Source: Poteriospumella lacustris (Eukaryota > Sar > Chrysophyceae > Chromulinales > Dinobryaceae). Taken from it: a stretch of DNA of 25,410 nt. A program made the position numbers and the translations under genes. Below the pieces are notes generated by a model. It worked only from the letters and a program-made list of their open reading frames with translations. It was not told the DNA's origin and did not search any database. Position 1 is the first letter of the stretch. Each line of letters opens with the position of its first letter. Positions 19,501-25,410 of this stretch are shown here, one piece after another. Location: contig SMOI01000247.1 of the NCBI GenBank assembly GCA_008000375.1, positions 21,691 to 47,100 on the forward strand. Reading direction: 5' to 3'.

Positions 19501-19901
19501 GGCCGCAGTTTCCAGTTGTATTTCCCGCATCAACTGCGTTGGTTTGCGTCACAGACGATGACTACTGCGCAAGGTGAAGCGAGGATCCGACATCGTTTGT
19601 TGGTTTCAGAGTACCTTGGTCGCTTCTGGACCGTCGATGTGTGGAGTTCGTTGAACAACGATACGCTGTGGCTCGAGTACGTTCTCGTCTTGGTTTTACT
19701 TTCTGCTGCTTCGCTTGTTTGCTTGCGACTAACTGAAGTGTATGGTGTTTGTTTGTACAAAGTGATGTGACGTTGACGCCGGCATTGGTATTGGATTGGT
19801 CTGCCTTTACAGCATCGATCAAAGTCCGAGAAGTGTTGGCTAACAACCGTCTGGAAGGAGCCGCATCGTATGATACTCTTTTCTTTGAGGCGTCGCCATA
19901 G
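13581..19901 (+). CDS. Secreted mosaic protein: ligand-depleted multicopper-oxidase module, YHYH module, IPT/TIG-like segment, YWTD-type propeller (4 exons)
   Basis: Exons 13581-17557, 17638-19335, 19416-19676 and 19763-19901 give 2024 residues. Residues 1-20 are a signal peptide (IALLFLFNCIVAILG). About 50-745 follows the multicopper-oxidase layout, but the ligand sites are changed: FFQS at 153-156 for HxHG, YPIYLQNH at 638-645 for HPxHLHGH, PVLSTYL at 719-725 for HCHxxxH; only HWYHSHVHG (192-200) survives. A Pro/Thr linker follows (about 753-774). The YHYH-type module (about 775-1150) has CPNHY (821-825), DGFPIYGP (1005-1012) and YRYY (1052-1055) in place of YHYH, and many Cys. After a Ser/Thr-rich stretch comes an IPT/TIG-like part (about 1350-1440), then repeats such as LYWTN...IQRVRGSGTHLETI (from 1513), RLYVTTRDHG and RLVLVDTNQQQL, which suggest a YWTD/NHL beta-propeller to the C-terminus. 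There is no membrane span at the end. Many N-glycosylation sites. Likely an extracellular structural or binding protein; oxidase activity is not expected. Exon 1 to exon 2 joining is the least certain junction. Confidence 0.87.
17558..17637 (+). other. Intron 1 of large mosaic gene (80 bp)
   Basis: GTACGTTG donor, CTGAC branch-like motif, and TCGGTAG acceptor; phase 2. It joins DHRCHM to MYFTDQQRIYKQL. It is inferred because coding character moves from one frame to another here; a sequence frameshift is the alternative, but the phase fit and size match the other introns. Confidence 0.68.
19336..19415 (+). other. Intron 2 of large mosaic gene (80 bp)
   Basis: GTACGTGT donor and TTTTGTAG acceptor, strongly T-rich between; phase 2. 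Removal joins PWLSKQ to RLVLVDTNQQQ. Confidence 0.88.
19677..19762 (+). other. Intron 3 of large mosaic gene (86 bp)
   Basis: GTACGTTC donor, CTAAC branch motif about 35 bases before the end, and TACAAAG acceptor; phase 2. Removal joins NDTLWL to DDVTLTPALVLDW, and the frame then runs to the stop at 19899-19901. Confidence 0.85.
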
Positions 19902-20659
19902 ATACCAAAGGACGCACGTGTTGCGCAGGGAGTAACAACTGAGCAAAATGCCTAAACAAAAATATAAACACAGAGACAACCACTCAGAAGAGCTCTTTCG
20001 GTTTCCTATTTGTAGAGTTTGTGGTTACAATTAGTGGGGTCATCACGATGTCAACCAGTCGGCTATACCATCGTCCCCTGTTCAAACTAGCAGCAGAGGC
20101 TGCAGAGTGATGACGTGTGGTGCCACTGAGGAAACAGTGGGTAGGTATGGGTAGGAAAGATGGGGCGGTACATGATGCTACCCGGCGACCACCTGTGCTA
20201 CCCGGCCAACTACGAGACATAGATGCAGACTTCCAATGCCATGGAATGGACTGGACTTATTTGGACGGAAACCAAAATCAAAACCAAAATGACGAGAACA
20301 ATACAAGCAAGTGACGACAGCAAACTGATATCCAATCGTAGCGTTGTTGACTTGTGATTCTCTTCTTCGGGTGAGTGTGATACGATGGGCGGCGAAAAGT
20401 ATATTCGATACGTTGACAATGAGTATAGAAACCCTTGACGTGTATGAACGCCACCAGTTTGTTGTTTTCGGATGCAGAAGAGGTGAAGAGAACTTGAAAG
20501 AGCAAGTGTGACTGACAAGAAAAAGAACAAAAGAGAAGACTGCTGCGGCAAGACTGCGGCAAGACATTGTGCCGCAACAGGACAAAAATCAGGACAAAGA
20601 GTTACCAACAAACTGTTCCCATGCAGCAAAAACAAGTGACATATCATTGGACAGGCCGA
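19902..20659. other. Convergent intergenic region with short tandem repeat
   Basis: About 760 bases between converging stops. The right half is purine-rich on the plus strand, which is a pyrimidine-rich 3' flank for the membrane-protein gene. An 11-base unit TGCGGCAAGAC is repeated twice at 20544-20565. Overlapping minus frames here are Ser/Phe/Leu-rich and judged non-coding. No RNA gene recognised. Confidence 0.6.
20544..20565. repeat. 11-bp tandem repeat TGCGGCAAGAC x2
   Basis: Two perfect adjacent copies, about 95 bases downstream (minus-strand sense) of the membrane-protein stop. Confidence 0.85.
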
Positions 20660-21691
20660 CTAGCATTCGTTGTGTAATGCGTTGATGAAATTCGCGAACA
20701 CAATGAACAGCAGCCCCAGGGCATACGCGACCATAAGATCACCAGAAGGTTCCCAATGCAAGACTTTGACTTTGACTTTGATCCCCGCTCGGTCAGCCGC
20801 TTTCCAGCCGCTGACTGCTTTCGTCAATTCGCACGTTCGCAAGAGGAAATATGTCGAACAGAGGACATAGATCAACGAGCAATACATCACCACACTGACC
20901 TTAAGGCAGACAGACTTGTCGAAGTAATACAACAAAAAGTAGAATACAACGTTCACGAAGGCACAGAGACCAAAGCCAACGTACAAGTATTTATTGGCCT
21001 TGAGGAACGCAATCTTGTGTTCTTCCAAGGAATTATCTTCCAAGGAATCGGCCGTCTCTCCCGCACCGTGCATTTCACCTCTATTAATCACCGTGCGCAT
21101 AAATGCGTGATAATTCGTGAAGAAGGAATCAATACGACAGAAGATAAGGACTCCACACGCGGAAAGACCAACACGCCATAAGAAAGCCATTGGTATTGAT
21201 GCGGCTATGGGGAACGAATACTTGGGCACCACCATACTCGACATCAACGCCACAACCATTATGACGAGCACAAGTGCTAAGTATTTCTTGTTGATCACCA
21301 TATCCGGAGCTATATTGATCATGTGATGGGCCATCTGACGCAAGACCACGTACTGCAAGACCAAATAGGGTCCGAGAAGTGACAAGCAAAATGATTCGAT
21401 AGGAACGTACCCCTCCAGAGCTCTGAACGATCCCAACACAACTGCCGTCATTGACATACAAAAGGAAAAAGCCCCTGTCTCTATGCGAGAGTAATGCGCA
21501 TAGGGGATGCGAAACTCAAATCGCTCAGTGAAAACGCGATCGATCAACGACGAGCGAGACCGCGAGTGATGGGCAGTTGGGGTACTCATGCTGCGAGCTG
21601 ATGTACCCAGAGCACTCTCCACATCATTCGAAATCAGATGTTCTTCAATGGTACTGCCACTATCAACTACGACGCTGATCATGGGGTTCAT
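20660..21691 (-). CDS. Seven-span membrane protein, family not recognised
   Basis: A 343-residue protein in one exon. The first ATG is at 21691 and a second at 21682; the open frame extends 21 bases further without another ATG. Residues 1-60 are polar with Ser/Arg clusters (HHSRSRSSL) and probably cytosolic. Hydrophobic segments lie at about 73-92, 98-118, 136-155, 160-185, 235-257, 263-286 and 317-339. A long acidic loop (205-230; GETADSLEDNSLEEH) separates the fourth and fifth spans. Before the last span is a basic, strand-like stretch KVKVKVLHWEPSG encoded by a short repeated hexamer. The 4 + 3 arrangement and seven helices recall receptor-like or transporter-like folds, but no family motif such as DRY or NPxxY is seen, so no function is offered. 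It ends facing the large mosaic gene. Confidence 0.75.
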   Translation of the reverse strand: MNPMISVVVDSGSTIEEHLISNDVESALGTSARSMSTPTAHHSRSRSSLIDRVFTERFEFRIPYAHYSRIETGAFSFCMSMTAVVLGSFRALEGYVPIESFCLSLLGPYLVLQYVVLRQMAHHMINIAPDMVINKKYLALVLVIMVVALMSSMVVPKYSFPIAASIPMAFLWRVGLSACGVLIFCRIDSFFTNYHAFMRTVINRGEMHGAGETADSLEDNSLEEHKIAFLKANKYLYVGFGLCAFVNVVFYFLLYYFDKSVCLKVSVVMYCSLIYVLCSTYFLLRTCELTKAVSGWKAADRAGIKVKVKVLHWEPSGDLMVAYALGLLFIVFANFINALHNEC

Positions 21692-23865
21692 TCTTTGCTC
21701 AAGTCCTACCAATTTCTTATCACTTCACTTCTACTATGGTGATTAGATTATGATGGGTTCGAAATACTTTAAACTCTGAGTTCATGACGTTATTGAACGA
21801 AAATGTTGGGAGAACACATGTTTGGGATGGGGATAGGGATAGGGATAGGGATAGCATTTCTGCCAAAAATGGGGATACCGAAGATTGTGAGGCATCCATT
21901 CATCGCACTACATGGAGTAACTTGAACTTGGAGATCTCCTTGTTGAGATTGCCCCACTCACTTCCTCGGATTATTGGGATAGGAGGAGATATTACAACAT
22001 GGGGATATGACCTTGGATAATGGATCTCCCGATCTCCCTGCTGTCGTCGTCATCGTCATCGTGTCTCTCCCTACGTGACCCACCTGCTGCTGCTGCTGGC
22101 TGGTCGACCCCACTCTCCTTCTCCTTTCGTGAGTATTTGTTGGTGTTCGGTGTGTTCAGAACTGGTGAAAGGGTACAACTCAGTGAAGAACTTCACCTTC
22201 TACCTGGTGCCTCGTGGGGGACGATCTGCATCCGCTGCAAGCGGATGACAAAGCGAATCGAACGCGTTACTGTGTAACATCCTGAAAGCCCATCGGTTGA
22301 ATAGCAATCAATAATTAAGCAAGTGAGTGTTCCAGTCCGGCGCACTGCCGCATCATGTTCTTCGTAGTCACTGCTGACCAGCACCCCAAACGATGATCGC
22401 ATGACACAGTACAGCCGTGGAAGGAAATGTGAAAAACTGTTCACAGCCGAAGGAGGCACATAATGGAAAGGATTGAACTGTCATGACAACCTAATGGTTG
22501 GTCAATTGGAGTCTAAGCCCTTCAGCGGAACGAACTGAAAGGGGGCAAGAAATACAAATATATCAATGGTGCAGCCAACACGTGATACGTTTGATGTCGC
22601 GTTCATTGTCATACGCATCCGTATCCGCTGATGATAATAATGCTGCAGTTAGTGGGTCTAAGTGAAGTCAGTGTGACAGGATTGACATACATCTGGATCA
22701 AAAGCAACAAACAGGGAACAGAGTTCAACAAGCAACAAGCAACAATGATAAACAACGGCAACTACTCTGCCTCTCCTGGCCCATGCGAGAACTGCGATGA
22801 TGCACACATCATCGGATCCTACCCATGGACAAGGAGTGTGGCCACGAAATGCAATGGAAATGCGAAAACAAAAGACCTCCGAAACGTCCAAACATGCAGA
22901 AGCATTCTTCGAAGGGAAAGACGTAATCAACAACAATATAGAAACAGAACAACAGCGAAACAGTCAGGAAGAAAGGAAGCCGTACACTATGCCGCGTGTC
23001 ACCAGTTCGACAGGCCCATGACACGCTCACGTCGTGGTCTTTTCGTCCCATAAACGATAACGCGCCCCATTGACCGTAACAGGCAGAAGAAGATGGGAAA
23101 TGCAACAACCAATGAAAGAGGTTCGGCCGAACCATCAGCATTGCCATGACCGCAACATCGAACTCGCTCACATCTCCATCTGTGACAGAGGCGATCGCCT
23201 GTCAATGTGCGGCCAAGCACTACCGAGTACTCTGCGCCTTCGTGATGCAAACTGAAGCATAACTGATAAATAGAAGAGAACGAGAGATAGCCATTGCTAT
23301 ACAACGACAGGGACAGTGAAAAGAATACATCGGCAAAACAATGAAAGGACCAATACGCATCAGCGCATGGCAATAGACACAGACATCGATTTGGCAGAAT
23401 ATGCTGCAACAGCTGCAGTGACAAAGAACCAAACTGGCTGCGCAGCCGCTGAATGAAGCCGGAAAGGCATACAGCGAAGAAAAAAGGCCTATCGACCACA
23501 CCAATCAACTCAATTTAACTACAACAAACCAACAATACGATACATAGGAAAGGAAGCAAATCAAACGACCCATCACCGCACTGCGCCACGAACATGCTGC
23601 GACCGACGGCCCGACACCGTCCTATCGACTCTACTGTGTCGAAGGTCGCAGCGGTTCGTTCGACGAGGCGATTGACCGGTCAGCTAACAGATGGAATAAA
23701 ACAACCAATGAAGCAATGAAAACAGTAATCAATAGCAACAACAACGAGCGCGCCAAATATCGCGCACCACAAGAAAACATACGCGACCACCCTCCTCCAT
23801 ATACACAACCAACTCCGAGCTTCACTCTGTGGTCCGCTCACATGCAGTGCATTGACAAGGGTCGC
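21692..23865. other. 2.2 kb stretch without a supportable gene
   Basis: The longest gap in the window. The left 100 bases are upstream of the membrane-protein gene. A GGGATA repeat lies at 21824-21853. From about 22640 to 23850 the plus strand is A- and CA-rich, so the minus strand is a pyrimidine-rich 3' flank of the permease. Frames such as plus 22631-23053 and minus 22999-23508 have skewed Gln/Asn/Arg or Cys/Leu/Ser composition and no motif. No tRNA-like cloverleaf elements were recognised by eye. A long 3' UTR or a non-coding transcript is possible. Confidence 0.5.
21824..21853 (+). repeat. GGGATA hexanucleotide microsatellite
   Basis: Four perfect GGGATA units (21830-21853) preceded by one GGGATG. 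G-rich on the plus strand, 133-162 bases upstream of the membrane-protein ATG. Too short and isolated to be telomeric. Confidence 0.9.
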
Positions 23866-25410
23866 CTACACTTCCAGCACCACCGCCGATGACGGCTGCG
23901 ACGCAGACACCTGCATGGCGTCAACTCCCGACATCGCGACTCCGCCCCCAGCCGCCACATCGTCCTCCTCTGCCTCTGCCTCCTCATTCTCCGCCGCCAA
24001 CAGCTCCTGCAACAACACCGCCTCGTCCACCTCCAGCACCGCTCGCGACCCCGATGACCGCAACGTCGACATCTCCCGCTCGCTCAGCATCACGAACTGG
24101 TTCGGCAGCGCCACCAACAGCTTCTCCGCCACATGCTCCTCCGTCGCCGACGTCAGCACCTCGAAGAACTTCTTGCTCTCCGTCATCGTCATCGCCTTGC
24201 CCGACCAGCCCACGCGCATCGACCCCGACCCCGCCGCCCATGATGCACGCAGCGCCTGACCCGGTCGGCTCACGGTCTCGCCCAACCGCACCTCCCCGTC
24301 CGCCTTCGCTGCCAACGACACGACGCCGGCCTCCTCGTCCGCCACCAGACCCATGTCCGATGTCGGATCCGGAGCCACGCTCGACAGCGCCGACGCCACC
24401 GACGCGCCGCCGCCCGCCATTGATCCACGCATCGCCGACGTCGCCGCCGATGTCGCGCCCGCCGACTTCGATCCCACCGACCCCATCGACGACTGATGCG
24501 AGTGCGACTGCTCGCGAGACCGCGACGCCGACGCCGACGCCGACAACCCGAACAACCGAGACACCGGCACGAACCACGACTCCAACATGCTCATCGCCCC
24601 GGACTTGTGTCTCTTGCGGTTCTTCTTGTTCGCATTCAGAATGTACGCCTTCATGAACTTCTTCTGCTCCTCCGCCGAGAAATACTGCGTGCGCTGCGCA
24701 TACCACAAGTAGTACACCCCCGCCAACGTCATGAACACGAAGTAGATCGCCATCGCGTCCTCGCTCTGCTGGAACCCCACCGCCGACGCAAACAGCAGCA
24801 TCGCGATGAACATGCCCACCAACGCCCCGGGCACACCCGCCACGCTCACCCACTCGCGCTTCATCGCGCCGAACCGATATCGAAACACAATGAACGACCC
24901 GAACACGCCCATGTACACCATCGACGCTCCGATCACTACCGTCTCATACAGAACGTGAGGTCCCTCCGTCGGCGCCATCGCCCACATCCACACGCACACC
25001 ACATACTGCAGCAGCGCCGACACACACAGGTTCACATACGGCACCTCGTTCTCGCCCCACACCTTCATGCACACCGCCGGTAGCAGTCCCGACCGCGCCA
25101 GCGCCATCACCTGATAGCCACAGCCCCACATGAACCCGATCCCCGCCGACAAACACGGAATGATGCTCATCAACGCCCCGAAGCTGCCTGGCAGGTTGAA
25201 CACCCGTTTGTACCCGAAGTCCAGCGGAAACGGATGCTCACTGAGCTCGTGACTGATGCCTGGCGCGTTGCATGTCGCTGCCATGATCAGCCAGAACGAC
25301 ATCACCAGCGTCACGCCGTTGCCCCACACCATGCCGCGCGGCAGGTTCACATTCACATCCTTCACGCGCTCGCACAGCTGCGGCATGATCTCCACCCCGA
25401 TGTAGAACCA
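23866..25410 (-). CDS. APC-superfamily amino-acid/amine permease with long cytosolic tail, 5'-truncated by window edge
   Basis: A membrane transporter for amino acids, polyamines or ethanolamine-like amines. The frame is open to the window end, so the start lies outside; 514 residues are visible. It begins in FYIGVEIMPQLCERVKD and NLPRGM, the conserved stretch of APC permeases near helices 6-7, closest in feel to ethanolamine permeases. Six helices follow at about 27-45, 73-98, 122-145, 152-176, 190-212 and 218-237. A hydrophilic tail of about 270 residues then runs to the stop: a basic patch (NKKNRKRHK), Ser/Ala/Gly-rich runs, a short helical block (ESKKFFEVLTSATEEHVAEKLL) and an acidic segment. 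Such a tail is not part of the core family and may regulate trafficking. Codon use is extreme: nearly every third base is G or C, unlike every neighbour, and this opens long shadow frames on both strands. Confidence 0.93.
   Translation of the reverse strand, partial: WFYIGVEIMPQLCERVKDVNVNLPRGMVWGNGVTLVMSFWLIMAATCNAPGISHELSEHPFPLDFGYKRVFNLPGSFGALMSIIPCLSAGIGFMWGCGYQVMALARSGLLPAVCMKVWGENEVPYVNLCVSALLQYVVCVWMWAMAPTEGPHVLYETVVIGASMVYMGVFGSFIVFRYRFGAMKREWVSVAGVPGALVGMFIAMLLFASAVGFQQSEDAMAIYFVFMTLAGVYYLWYAQRTQYFSAEEQKKFMKAYILNANKKNRKRHKSGAMSMLESWFVPVSRLFGLSASASASRSREQSHSHQSSMGSVGSKSAGATSAATSAMRGSMAGGGASVASALSSVAPDPTSDMGLVADEEAGVVSLAAKADGEVRLGETVSRPGQALRASWAAGSGSMRVGWSGKAMTMTESKKFFEVLTSATEEHVAEKLLVALPNQFVMLSEREMSTLRSSGSRAVLEVDEAVLLQELLAAENEEAEAEEDDVAAGGGVAMSGVDAMQVSASQPSSAVVLEV

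Noticed and set aside
17558-19762. Reading the mosaic gene as a pseudogene broken by frameshifts
   Set aside because: All three frame changes are explained by GT-AG introns of 80-86 bases with matching phase, and coding character continues to the final stop.
21830-21853. GGGATA repeats as interstitial telomere
   Set aside because: Only four units, and the unit is not a common telomere repeat; an ordinary microsatellite is simpler.
22999-23508. 169-codon minus frame in the gene-poor stretch
   Set aside because: Pyrimidine-rich sense strand gives Cys/Leu/Ser/Phe-rich sequence without motifs; likely 3' flank of the permease.
23889-25083. Long plus-strand and alternate minus-strand frames across the permease
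   Set aside because: They arise from extreme GC3 of the permease codons; products are Pro/Thr/Arg or Gly/Val-rich and have no domain.
1-25410. tRNA, rRNA, CRISPR array, transposon or viral genes
   Set aside because: No cloverleaf elements, rRNA-like sequence, spaced repeats, transposase or reverse-transcriptase motifs or terminal repeats were recognised by eye on either strand; a covariance search was not possible.

Overview
The window is nuclear DNA from a microbial eukaryote. Ten protein genes can be supported, and two of them run off the window ends. Three genes are interrupted by seven GT-AG introns of only 64-86 bases; the rest read as single open frames. Products include a DEAD-box helicase, a CCCH zinc finger, an Sfi1-type centrin-binding protein and secretory-pathway enzymes, and all of these are eukaryotic in character. 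Small introns, short intergenic gaps and mixed GC suggest a compact protist or algal genome, for example a stramenopile or other alga. The sequence alone does not fix the lineage.

Layout. 1-882: 3' part of a DEAD-box RNA helicase (+). 883-1784: non-coding. 1785-3569: secreted laccase-type multicopper oxidase (-). 3570-4040: shared divergent promoter with a G-box palindrome and short repeats. 4041-4700: small CCCH zinc-finger protein (+). 5158-5754: small basic membrane protein of unknown function (+). 6418-7656: 2-oxoglutarate/Fe(II) oxygenase with an N-terminal signal-like segment (+). 7943-10558: three-exon Sfi1-like W-repeat protein (-). 10967-13138: three-exon Golgi-type membrane sulfotransferase (+). 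13581-19901: four-exon gene for a 2024-residue secreted mosaic protein (+). 20660-21691: seven-span membrane protein of unknown function (-). 21692-23865: a 2.2 kb gene-free stretch. 23866-25410: 3' part of an APC-family amino-acid/amine permease with a long cytosolic tail (-).

The most unusual object is the 2024-residue protein. It joins a multicopper-oxidase-like module, a Pro/Thr linker, a YHYH-type module, a probable IPT/TIG-like segment and a YWTD-type beta-propeller. At the four places where copper ligands belong, the local frame can still be aligned, but nearly all ligands are replaced. The module therefore looks like a retired oxidase kept as a scaffold. A fully equipped laccase lies about 10 kb away.

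Several products point to the cell surface or secretory route: the laccase, the 2OG oxygenase, the sulfotransferase and the mosaic protein. A common role in surface matrix chemistry is possible, but this is inference from location signals and is not shown by operon-like structure. The permease differs sharply from all other genes in codon use: almost every third position is G or C.
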